Shown here: positions 12,301 through 19,862 of the stretch, piece by piece
How positions within the stretch are numbered: position 1 is the stretch's first letter
How the letters are laid out: each line of letters starts with the position of its first letter
Source: Zerene cesonia
Taxonomy: Eukaryota > Arthropoda > Insecta > Lepidoptera > Pieridae
Assembly (NCBI RefSeq): GCF_012273895.1
Contig: NC_052113.1
Coordinates: 5,198,195-5,262,194, forward strand
Direction of reading: 5' to 3'
Length of the DNA: 64,000 nt
The notes under the pieces: model-generated
What the model saw: the letters and a program-made list of their open reading frames with translations, nothing else
The model's database searches: none
Told to the model about the DNA's origin: nothing
Made by a program: the position numbers and the translations under genes

Positions 12301-14856
12301 TAAACGGCAAATCATAATGTAATTATTTTAACATCATTAGCGCTCTATACTGATACAAACTTCACTGAAAATACCTTAAATTTAAACTATTTCTGCTCAA
12401 ATATGAGATTTAAAATATGAAAAGAAGAATAATCTCCGTATCAATTTCATAAATTGAAGGACATAAATTTACTGCACAGTGAATGATTTCATAGTTCAAA
12501 TAGACTCGGACACCTTCTATGGGCCTGATTCAATTCAAACAGAGATAGAAGATGTATGTGTGCGTGAATAACATGTCTAATTATTCTACTACTATAGGCT
12601 TTATTCCATCTGTGTGACGATGCAATGAAACTATATGACAATCTTAACCCATGTTTTCCGTTTAAAAGCTATGAAGAATTACTTTTCTGCTTTAAATTGA
12701 TAATTATTAAGATAAATATATAATATATCTAACTTACTATATAATACATATACTTAGTCTGGCCATAAATACTGTTACACTTAATTATAAAAAAATATTA
12801 CATTTGAATTTCGAATCTGNNNNNNNNNNNNNNNNNNNNNNNNNNNNNNNNNNNNNNNNNNNNNNNNNNNNNNNNNNNNNNNNNNNNNNNNNNNNNNNNN
12901 NNNNNNNNNNNNNNNNNNNNNNNNNNNNNNNNNNNNNNNNNNNNNNNNNNNNNNNNNNNNNNNNNNNNNNNNNNNNNNNNNNNNNNNNNNNNNNNNNNNN
13001 NNNNNNNNNNNNNNNNNNNNNNNNNNNNNNNNNNNNNNNNNNNNNNNNNNNNNNNNNNNNNNNNNNNNNNNNNNNNNNNNNNNNNNNNNNNNNNNNNNNN
13101 NNNNNNNNNNNNNNNNNNNNNNNNNNNNNNNNNNNNNNNNNNNNNNNNNNNNNNNNNNNNNNNNNNNNNNNNNNNNNNNNNNNNNNNNNNNNNNNNNNNN
13201 NNNNNNNNNNNNNNNNNNNNNNNNNNNNNNNNNNNNNNNNNNNNNNNNNNNNNNNNNNNNNNNNNNNNNNNNNNNNNNNNNNNNNNNNNNNNNNNNNNNN
13301 NNNNNNNNNNNNNNNNNNNNNNNNNNNNNNNNNNNNNNNNNNNNNNNNNNNNNNNNNNNNNNNNNNNNNNNNNNNNNNNNNNNNNNNNNNNNNNNNNNNN
13401 NNNNNNNNNNNNNNNNNNNNNNNNNNNNNNNNNNNNNNNNNNNNNNNNNNNNNNNNNNNNNNNNNNNNNNNNNNNNNNNNNNNNNNNNNNNNNNNNNNNN
13501 NNNNNNNNNNNNNNNNNNNNNNNNNNNNNNNNNNNNNNNNNNNNNNNNNNNNNNNNNNNNNNNNNNNNNNNNNNNNNNNNNNNNNNNNNNNNNNNNNNNN
13601 NNNNNNNNNNNNNNNNNNNNNNNNNNNNNNNNNNNNNNNNNNNNNNNNNNNNNNNNNNNNNNNNNNNNNNNNNNNNNNNNNNNNNNNNNNNNNNNNNNNN
13701 NNNNNNNNNNNNNNNNNNNNNNNNNNNNNNNNNNNNNNNNNNNNNNNNNNNNNNNNNNNNNNNNNNNNNNNNNNNNNNNNNNNNNNNNNNNNNNNNNNNN
13801 NNNNNNNNNNNNNNNNNNNACTTACTAGGAGGTCCCTACTACTCCATATTTTGTAAAATTGGAAATGAAATAAACTATTTTTATTTTTATTTTTTATATT
13901 ATATATTTCCAGATACCATCACACACAAAGTCCGCCAATGGTGTGGGCGCTTAGATGTTGCCTCATGGAGTTATGTAAGGAGACTCTGCCAAAATCTTGG
14001 GCCCGCCACGCCGCTACCACAGCTCATTTCCAAAAGAAAATTCAAGATTACGGATTCGAATTCTTCATTCCGAAACCGGAGGACAGACTTGCAACCGTCA
14101 CGACTGTAGTTATTCCGAAAAGATGCAAGAGTGATGAATATTTAAGATATATGCGGGAAAAGTAAGTTTTGGTGATTACTAATTAACTCATTTGTTTTTG
14201 GGAAAAATACATATAGGGTATTTCGAAACAATTCAGAGTTTAAAAAGTAACAAAATAGATTTAAATTTGAAAATGAATGAATAATTTATTTGTCATTTTC
14301 GATAGCGATTAAAGTTTAATTAAATTAGTGTTTTCTGTTTACTCCGTTGCTTAATCTACATCGTAAACAATTAATCTACCTCAAATGCCAGCATTAAAGG
14401 ATTGTAGTAAATGCCCTATACGTTTCTACATCTTTACCCTACCTCTTTAGATTAAGTCTCCTTAACCTTCTTACTCGATAGGATACGTATACGAATACTA
14501 TCCACTATTTAAATGCTAAAACGTGTTTAGACAAATAAAGCGCTTTTTTCTAGGAGCGATTTATGGTATGATTTTTGTGTCTGGCTACAAAGGCATATAG
14601 GTTTATTTGAAGCGAAATACGTCATTTTCATAGGAATTTCCATGGGTTACGCGGGTACAGTTAACATAGTTCTAAAATTATTAATTTAACCATTGTTTAC
14701 AGACACGATATAGTTATGTTTGGAGGCTTGGGCCCAACAGCTGGTAAGGTTCTACGTGTCGGAATAATGGGAGTTAACAGCCATGTGGAAATAGCTACGA
14801 AGGTTGCAAATGCTATGGCAGACACCGCGCGGGCCGTTATGAAGAGTTCAATATAA
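3234..14856 (+). CDS. Agxt: Alanine-glyoxylate / serine-pyruvate aminotransferase, 7 coding exons
   Basis: This is a PLP-dependent class V aminotransferase that moves the amino group of alanine or serine onto glyoxylate or pyruvate. The exons, in order, are 3234-3377, 3864-4056, 4790-4955, complement 11400-11555, complement 11132-11224, 13913-14161 and 14703-14856. They sum to 1155 nt, 384 codons plus TAA, close to the 392 residues of human AGXT. Visible active-site residues include the GPGPCN loop near the N-terminus, SGSGH at 72-76 and Trp101, which should stack on PLP. Further on are Ser151 in HGDSSTG, Asp176 in LVDTVVSLGG, the Schiff-base Lys202 in STQKALSGPAG, YHHT at 252-255, and Arg352 in KVLRVG, the substrate carboxylate ligand. 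Five of these lie at a constant offset of 7 or 8 from the human positions. Exons 4 and 5 are on the opposite strand inside a contig bounded by two gaps, so the contig is almost certainly flipped. The protein ends KSSI, not a standard peroxisomal SKL-type signal. Mosquito 3-hydroxykynurenine transaminases are close relatives, so substrate preference is inferred. Confidence 0.95.
3480..3815. repeat. Dispersed lepidopteran repeat in Agxt intron 1
   Basis: About 330 bases between the first two Agxt exons with many features of a mobile element. They include GGTGGTTTGCCTGATGGTAA, a purine-rich middle with repeats of AAGGGATAAGG, and a right end GTGTGGTACTTCCCCGGTGC ... CCAATTCGTGCCGAAGCATG. Its right end recurs inverted at 1545-1640. 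Small frames in it on both strands are not convincing genes. It fills most of intron 1 and ends about 50 bases before the exon 2 acceptor. Confidence 0.7.
3864..4056 (+). CDS. Agxt: Agxt coding exon 2 (residues 49-113)
   Basis: The acceptor TAATTTTAG ends at 3863 and the donor GTAAGA begins at 4057. The exon encodes AMAEIRAGLKYAFQTK, the PLP-phosphate loop SGSGHSGMEA, and GIWDQRA with the ring-stacking Trp101. It ends after the first base of a glycine codon that exon 3 completes. Confidence 0.95.
4790..4955 (+). CDS. Agxt: Agxt coding exon 3 (residues 113-168)
   Basis: The acceptor TAATTTCAG ends at 4789 and the donor GTAAGC starts at 4956. The exon encodes FSFEQIENELKKLKPTALF and the conserved THGDSSTG loop with Ser151. 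It ends CACAA, two bases into a lysine codon; the next exon must start with A, and the minus-strand exon at 11555 does. Confidence 0.95.
5020..5200 (+). repeat. Retroposon tail in Agxt intron 3
   Basis: Contains GTGAAAGTTTGTTTGTTGGA ... AACAAACTACTGAACGTATT and a following AATGAAATTTAGTATA, the typical wording of a very common lepidopteran non-coding retroposon tail (usually AAACTACTGAACGGATTTTCATGAAATTTGG-like). Non-coding. Confidence 0.65.
5210..5460 (+). repeat. Second retroposon tail in Agxt intron 3
   Basis: A related but distinct tail follows the first: GAAGTTTTTGTTTGAACGCG, then GGCCGATTTGGATGAGATTT, then ACGCGAACGAACCCAGGCGA, then AAACCTAGTATTTATTTTAT. An 80-codon open frame over it (5237-5479) is a repeat artefact. 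Confidence 0.65.
5975..6084. repeat. Repeat fragment at a contig edge
   Basis: CTAGCTGCACCCGGCTAACG and GGGGTATGAAAAATAGATGT then TGGCCGATTCTCATAGA are recognisable pieces of a widespread lepidopteran repeat. The contig ends inside it at 6084, which is probably why assembly stopped here. Confidence 0.65.
6085..7084. other. Assembly gap (1000 N)
   Basis: Exactly 1000 N, a placeholder of unknown true size. Apparent open frames through it are meaningless. Confidence 1.
7468..8734 (-). pseudogene. Decayed transposase-like gene (insect multi-copy family)
   Basis: The minus strand holds consecutive pieces of one protein in changing frames. The N-terminal part (8734-8423) runs to a TAG, continues in the same frame through QVFDAIRETRKRKP to a TGA, then PENWRVNVTK from about 8345. 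A frame change gives CPEERNKLCRHYWSLSYTEQ then MNFILGNVEV. Another gives WCFYFHKEEKKQVCQKVF then NDIGLYNDTDNRGKNEPPNK. A further shift gives KRLYLDVSLSIIKMHQYKT. The end, AKKIDLLSLCTKNIIPEEYH, stop, then LPTTSCEEDCLPEPSIDEES, terminates at 7468. This block order matches an insect family of uncharacterised, transposase-like (RNase H/DDE-type) proteins that I know only from memory. The core between about 7610 and 7760 looks deleted compared with full-length members. At least three stops and three frameshifts make it a relic. It lies within intron 3 of Agxt if the scaffold order is right. Confidence 0.75.
8735..9657. other. Non-coding AT-rich DNA
   Basis: I see no gene or clear repeat in this stretch to the contig edge. 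It may be the flank of the transposase-like element or intron 3 sequence. Confidence 0.5.
9658..10657. other. Assembly gap (1000 N)
   Basis: Exactly 1000 N. This is the left boundary of the contig that carries Agxt exons 4 and 5 in the wrong orientation. Confidence 1.
10850..11058 (+). repeat. Retroposon tail, pair of the copy at 37068-37265
   Basis: CCTACTAAAATTATAACTGC, CAAAAACTGCTGAACCGATT, GGTATTCCTACGGGATACGG and GCGGGTGAAACCGCGGGGCG mark this family; it ends CAGCTAGT. A second copy in the opposite orientation lies at 37068-37265 and is similar over its whole length. Because this contig appears to be flipped, the true orientation is probably reversed. Confidence 0.8.
11132..11224 (-). 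CDS. Agxt: Agxt coding exon 5 (residues 220-251), on the wrong strand
   Basis: Read on the minus strand, an acceptor TTTTCAG precedes 11224 and a donor GTAAGT follows 11132. The exon encodes EPPFYFDVKLLARQWNCYGD, equivalent to human [20 protein letters not shown] just before YHHT. It is 93 nt long and enters and leaves in the same phase, with GA carried over at each end. It joins exon 4 (..SRLAE) and exon 6 (YHHTQS..) in frame. Confidence 0.93.
11400..11555 (-). CDS. Agxt: Agxt coding exon 4 (residues 168-220), on the wrong strand
   Basis: On the minus strand, acceptor CTTCAACAG precedes 11555 and donor GTAAAT follows 11400. The exon encodes LLLVDTVVSLGGVPFLMDEW and STQKALSGPAGIAPVAFSRL, carrying Asp176 and the PLP Schiff-base Lys202. 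It opens with the base that completes the lysine codon left by exon 3. This is the catalytic heart of the enzyme, and a gene model without it would look dead. Confidence 0.95.
11570..12819. other. Intron DNA of the flipped contig
   Basis: AT-rich, no gene, RNA or clear repeat seen. After correction of the orientation this would be the part of intron 3 next to exon 4. Confidence 0.5.
12820..13819. other. Assembly gap (1000 N)
   Basis: Exactly 1000 N, the right boundary of the inverted contig. Confidence 1.
13913..14161 (+). CDS. Agxt: Agxt coding exon 6 (residues 251-334)
   Basis: The acceptor ATATTTCCAG ends at 13912 and the donor GTAAGT begins at 14162. The exon encodes YHHTQSPPMVWALRCCLMEL, SWARHAATTAHFQKKIQDYG and RLATVTTVVIPKR, matching the YHHT...SWRQHREAA...LPTVTTVAVP series of AGXT proteins. 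Confidence 0.95.
14703..14856 (+). CDS. Agxt: Agxt coding exon 7 (residues 334-384) and stop
   Basis: The acceptor TTTACAG ends at 14702. The exon encodes FGGLGPTAGKVLRVGIMGVN with Arg352 and ends MKSSI then TAA at 14854-14856. The usual C-terminal peroxisome signal is not evident. Confidence 0.95.
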
Positions 14857-14944
14857 TATTTTTTGTATTAGTCTATTTGTTTGATAAACTATATCCATGT
14901 CCATAATATTTTATAACTTATAGTTTACATTTAGTTTCAAAATT

Positions 14945-14995
14945 TGCCACGGTTCGGCGAAGTGACGCAGGTTTGAATCCCGCCTCGTTTACCAT
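14945..14995 (+). repeat. tRNA-like 3' fragment followed by a T run
   Basis: GCAGGTTTGAATCCCGCCTC resembles a tRNA T-arm (B-box GGTTTGAATCC) and is followed by TACCA and a long T run, like a Pol III terminator. No matching 5' acceptor strand lies upstream, so this is a fragment of a tRNA-derived retroposon, not a tRNA gene. It lies in the probable 3' UTR of Agxt. Confidence 0.4.
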
Positions 14996-15067
14996 TTTTT
15001 TTTTATTCTTAAAAATTTATTCATAGTTGTTTAACGTTTTTTTTTTTTAAGTTATACCTAATTTATT

Positions 15068-15073
15068 AATAAA
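15068..15073 (+). terminator. Agxt: Candidate Agxt poly(A) signal AATAAA
   Basis: The first AATAAA after the stop codon lies 212 bases downstream. Cleavage would be expected 10-30 bases later. No transcript evidence is available. Confidence 0.4.
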
Positions 15074-15690
15074 CAAATCTATATCTATACCTGTTTTATT
15101 CCGATCTACATTACTTCTTTAAACTAATAATCTTTAAGGTAATGCCAAAAATCAATGAGTATCTAACACAAAGTATTTTGTATAAAAGAATGTCATCTTC
15201 GCCCCTTATTATTCGATTGCACTTGGCTCAGGATAACGATAACTAAAAATTTTAAAACCTTACAAAAAAGTGTCCACGGCGGCGCCGGGGCAGGCAGCTA
15301 GTGGCATATAAAAACAATTTTAAGGCGCGTTAACCAGCGAACGATAGCATGCGAACGTATACGAGGCTGGCAAGCGACGTCCGCCCGGGGCGGGGCGAAC
15401 TTGCCAAATGTGCCATCCGATAGCGCCAGAACATTGTAGCAAATTTACAGCCACCCTATTAGCACTAAATCTAAACATTAACCCGATTCCGGTAACCAAA
15501 CTTCACTGTTACTCGCTACGAATATCGGTCACAGCGAGCTGAATATATTTTCGCGCGACACTCGTGCTTTTGGCGACCAGCACTTGGTATTTATGTTTAT
15601 ATGCGTACAATAAGCTATTAACTAGATGTAAAATATAATGTTCATTATATCAGCCAATGTCATATTAGTTAATTACAACACGTATGAAGA
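15074..15690. other. Intergenic region with a GC-rich patch
   Basis: No gene is visible. The stretch 15280-15430 is unusually GC-rich for the neighbourhood (GGCGGCGCCGGGGCAGGCAG; GTCCGCCCGGGGCGGGGCGA) and may be a repeat tail ending CAGCTAGTGG or a regulatory patch. Confidence 0.45.
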
Positions 15691-15895
15691 GAAAAAATCC
15701 CTTGTCTCTTATTGGGTATGGGGCAGTAATATACATTTGTGTCATGATCGATTTTTTGTAGACAAGTAGGTGATCAGCCTTCTAGGTCCTGCCAGACCGA
15801 GACATTTTATTGAAAGTCTCCACTGGGATCCGAATCCAGAATCAGAACCCGGTTCTACGCTTACGCGTTAACCACTCTACCAAGGAGGAGTGATT
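15690..15895 (-). repeat. tRNA-derived SINE
   Basis: Read on the minus strand from 15895, the head TTGGTAGAGTGGTTAACGCG is an A-box of tRNA type and GGGTTCTGATTC is B-box-like. The body that follows (CTCGGTCTGGCAGGACCTAG, then AGGCTGATCACCTACTTGTC, then GATCATGACAC) is a well known lepidopteran SINE body. The 3' end near 15690-15720 is not sharply defined. Confidence 0.8.
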
Positions 15896-16264
15896 TTTTC
15901 ACACAGGTGTGAAAAGGACCCCTCTAAAATGTAAATGTCAATAATAGTAAATATCAATAGTAGTAATAAAAGATATGCGAAAGGATTGCCGACACGACTG
16001 GAATAAAGGAAAGGGCCTCCACACATTGTACTCAACACAGAAATATTCGCATGAGCTCTACCTGTGGATTAATTAATTTTCAGTTTTTATAAAGAAGCCT
16101 TTCCATGTGTCGGCGTTAATAAAATTCGTTCCAAAATGTTGAAAAATGCTCTCAATAGAATAAATGTTATCTATAGGTTTATTACGAAGTTTTGTATATT
16201 ATTCAGCGGAATTTTCTGTACCAGCCCAATATATTTCTTAATACAATAACTTATAATACATCAT

Positions 16265-16410
16265 ATAAATAAATGTCCCTACTAATATTAGATATGCGAA
16301 AGTCTGGCTGGCTGAACCGAGTTGGATGAAGTTTGATACCAAGTTATCTCGAGACCTGAGATGGGACATTCCGAAAATCCCACGGAAACGGAAACTATGC
16401 TGGTTTTCTT
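16265..16410 (+). repeat. Retroposon tail fragment
   Basis: TCCCTACTAATATTAGATAT, GCTGAACCGAGTTGGATGAA and CGAAAATCCCACGGAAACGG are typical pieces of the non-coding ends of lepidopteran retroposons. Non-coding. Confidence 0.65.
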
Positions 16411-16489
16411 GACTGAAAAATATATGTCAAGCAATAACAACTTTATTTATGGTTATTTATGCTGCATTTTTTTCCAGTATATTAATCAT

Positions 16490-16790
16490 CATCGTTATCA
16501 TCATCATCAGCCCATATATGTTCTGACTGCTGGGACACAGGCCTCCTATGAGGGTTTAGAGCGTTTAGGCCATAATCCACCACGCTGGCCAACTGCGGGT
16601 TGGCAGATCTCTCATGTCAAAAGGTTTTCTCACGATGTTTTCCTTCACCGTTTCGAGCAGTGGTTATTTTATTGACATGTGCAGATAAATTGAAAAATCA
16701 ATTTATTTCCTGCACGCTCGTAGTCTCGAACCTCGACTTATCGAAGTCCGAGTCCTCACCACTGAACCACCACTGCAGTATATTAATATC
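16490..16790 (-). repeat. tRNA-derived SINE with (TGATGA)n-type 3' end
   Basis: On the minus strand the head GTGGTGGTTCAGTGGTGAGG is glycine-tRNA-like and GAGGTTCGAGACTACGAGCG carries a B-box. The 3' part contains CATAGGAGGCCTGTGTCCCA, then GCAG, and ends in GGGCTGATGATGATGATAAC. The same 3' end, in + orientation, sits at the left edge of two contigs (46647 and 54057). This is one of the commonest SINE types in butterflies and moths. Confidence 0.85.
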
Positions 16791-18785
16791 TCCACTTAAA
16801 ATTGCACACAATCATACAAATAGGAGAGATAAGTATTAAACGTATTATTATTATAATCGGCCTAGGGTGAAAGATATCATATGTAAAATACGCAATTGCT
16901 ATCATATTGTGCCACTATACTTTATCATCAATATAAATAGAAGAAAAAGAAAGTCATTTTTGATTGGACAAGTAATTTAATGTACAATAAAACGGTATGA
17001 TGATTTACATAACATGATAAGCTGTTTCAATCAGCCAAAATTATGCTCTTTACGTGATAAAAATAGTATATTCTGATATGTATATTTTCCACTGAAGCCA
17101 AAATAAAATATACCATATTCCTCCCTTTATACACTTGCAGGAAGATAAACTATTATTAAATAAAACAATGCAATACAAGCATATTCATAGTACCCTTTAT
17201 GGCTATTAGTTATGTTATTAGCAAGCCATAGGTTTACTCTACTTGTTAGATAATTAAACAAACTAAAACCGTAACTCGCGTAAGGAATTACAATAAACAT
17301 ATGAAAATAAAATACAAAGTTAGCCAATATCATGTGAGTGACTATAATACATTTACAATTTTGATGGACTAGAACCCACAACAAACACGACGAAATACAT
17401 AAATTTCACATTTTTTTGGCAATGTCTCGTGATATCAAAATCCATAGAAATCCGCGCCGTAAAAGCAATCCATTCATAAGAAAAACTAAGACAGACGTAC
17501 TACCTACATGGCGTTCATCACATCATCATATTTCGACTAGCTTCCTTAATTACGTAACTATAACCTATTCACTTATAGTAATTAAACAAAACTAGTCACC
17601 CTTCAGATAATATACTTACTCTAGACATCTTATATCAGCGACATGCTTTAAATAGTACATAAAGAGTAATCTAATAAGATATATAACATATCGAATATTT
17701 ACAAGCTCTGGCCGACATTCACAATAATACATTATACTTACACTAAAACGTTAACACAGATTGATTAAATACGGTAATATTTAACGTTCAGATAAACGCT
17801 CGCATTCCACAACACTAAAGCAAATGCACGATATAAATATAACCAATTATATATTGTGATGTTTCCAATAAAGATTACATCGATTCGATTCACATGAAAT
17901 TCCTTAAATATGCACATAGAGCAGGTAAATATAGATTAATAATTTATTATTTACATTTAAGAAAATATGGCACATCTTAACATCGACCGCGCTCCGTTAC
18001 ATACCAAGATGCCCACGTGATTAAGAGACAAATTCTGATACCGTTCAAATGTTATTTGATATCACAAAATTTCGAAACAGCATAAAAATTTCAATAAGAA
18101 CTAGTTAAAAATTCCGATATAAAAATGAAGCGTTTTTTCTTTTCGACATAATTTCGAATGAATCGTTTCCATCACATCGGGCAGTTCCATGCGCCTAATT
18201 TACTGGATACATAATACCAATTATAATATTTACCGGTGGGAAGTACATTGAAATCGCCTAAAGTCAAGGGAAGACAATGACAGTGTCGCGCGGCCGAATG
18301 CCGCATCAAAAAGACGCATATTCATTGCCGACTTACGCGCGACAAACTTGTACAACTAATTTTTATAGCGAACTTTAAAAAATATATTTATAACCGAACG
18401 ATTGAAAAAGAAAAAAGCAATAAGCTTCATAAAAACCTAATAAAATATAAATACTATGAGGACACCATGACAGACGTTTACTCCGAGTATAAATCAGTCT
18501 TTAAACTTAAGCTATAGTTACGCAACACCTAAATAACCTGAACATCAAATTGAGTAAAGGTCTGTCGTTACAATATCGTCACTATACTACGCTAATGAGT
18601 TTGTAACTCGCTAAGTCGGCAACGTTACAACTACTCACTCTATTACTCAGAGATATTTGAGCTTTACAAGTCTTTACTATGCGATCCGACTAAGCATAGG
18701 AACGTCAAATATTCATACTTATGTGTCAAATGTCATTTGATAATTACAATACGCATATAAAACCGTTTTGCCTATCAATAACGGT
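16791..18785. other. Intergenic AT-rich DNA between Agxt and sog
   Basis: About 2 kb in which I see no gene, RNA or clear repeat. Small frames such as 17127-17384 on the minus strand are low-complexity, hydrophobic AT artefacts. Confidence 0.5.
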
Positions 18786-18789
18786 GCAT

Positions 18790-19513
18790 TTTATTTCGTT
18801 CCGATCTTAAATAAAAATTTTAAACAAACGTTATTGCTTAGCGTATATCATTAAGTAGTGCAGTGAATGTGTCAATATGTAAACACATACTGAAGTGGTT
18901 TTGATTAACAACAATGACGTCACAATGTGAGGTTAAGTCGATCTTATTCTCAATTAAATCGCACAGCAAATATCTCCGAGTACTAACGTGGCAACTACAG
19001 CTCAAGGCTACGGGCGTCAGTCTAACTGTTCGCATTAGATGTAAGTCACTCGAATGTTCCGCAATCACTGATCACAACACCATGGTTCCATCTAGTGCTT
19101 TACGCACGTGGCGGCTGTAAAGGTACGCGCACACGCTACCACGCGGACACGACTCGAAACAAAATAGTGAATTTAGTTGTATGCTATATTTATCGTGTCG
19201 CGTGGTAAGTATACTCGTACACTTGCACAACGATACAGTGGAAACAGTTGAACGTGACACATGCGCGTGGTGTAAAGGTCTGCGTACACTAGCGCATGTT
19301 GACAGTTGCGGCAGTAGAACGTGTCGCGTGTGTCAGTGCGGGTGGTGAGTGTCCATGTACACTAGCACTATTCTTAACACCAGGTGCTAACAGAGCGTGT
19401 CGCCCGGTACATAAAGGTCCATGAAGACTATCACTACTGTAAGTTCTCACTTGTTGTATACAGCGTTGCGCGCAGTGCATATATATCCACGTAGACCAGC
19501 ACCACCATTTAAT
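18790..19513 (-). terminator. sog: Candidate sog poly(A) signals
   Basis: On the minus strand, ATTAAA lies at 19508-19513 (about 225 bases after the stop) and the first AATAAA at 18790-18795 (about 940 bases after it). Either could end the transcript. If the distal one is used, the 3' UTR contains the whole degenerate repeat array. Confidence 0.3.
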
Positions 19514-19530
19514 TCGTCGCGCGGCCTGCA
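19110..19530. repeat. Degenerate tandem repeat, unit about 65-75 bp
   Basis: Five or six diverged units follow one another. Recurring elements, in order within a unit, are AAAGGTCTGCGTACACTAGC or a variant (GTGTCCATGTACACTAGCAC; AAAGGTCCATGAAGACTATC; ATATCCACGTAGACCAGCAC), a variable middle, and a GTGTCGCGTG-type end (CGTGTCGCGTG; CGTGTCGCCCGG; GCGTTGCGCGCAGTG). The array lies 3' of the sog stop codon and may be in its 3' UTR. Confidence 0.7.
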
Positions 19531-19736
19531 AAAGTTAATAGATTAGTTGAAAATACAGCTTATTCAGTGGGTAAATATTCATATACACCGTTATTATAAT
19601 GCACCAGTTGATAAGAACTGATTCTTTTTGTATTTTTGATTAGGCTACTAGGATACGTCTATGTGGACAATCCGTATAAGCACGGTTCGACAAGCGGGGC
19701 AGAGGGCGGGAGTTAGGTAGGGTCGGGCACTCACGC

Positions 19737-19862
19737 TCAGCTGGGCGGGCGCGGCGCGCGCTGGCGGCGGTGGCGCGCGCAGGCGCAGCACGCGTCGCCG
19801 CGCCGCCGCCGCGCGCACGCCGCGCGGTTGCAGCGCTTGCGGACGCACGTCACCTCGCCGTC
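19737..19862 (-). CDS. sog: sog last coding exon (residues 767-807, stop)
   Basis: The acceptor is at 19863-19864 (ATATCCGCAG). The exon completes the last VWC domain: DGEVTCVRKRCNRAACARRR, then GDACCACA, and ends in a basic tail RHRRQRAPRPPS and TGA. It is extremely GC-rich. The closing cysteines CCAC fit the CCxxC end of VWC domains. Confidence 0.9.
   Translation of the reverse strand, partial: DGEVTCVRKRCNRAACARRRRGDACCACARHRRQRAPRPPS

Noticed and set aside
9658..13819. Genuine trans-splicing or an exon inversion in Agxt
   Set aside because: The reversed block coincides exactly with a contig between two placeholder gaps, which makes a scaffolding error far more likely.
14945..14995. A tRNA gene downstream of Agxt
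   Set aside because: Only a T-arm-like 3' part is present; no matching acceptor strand or anticodon arm upstream.
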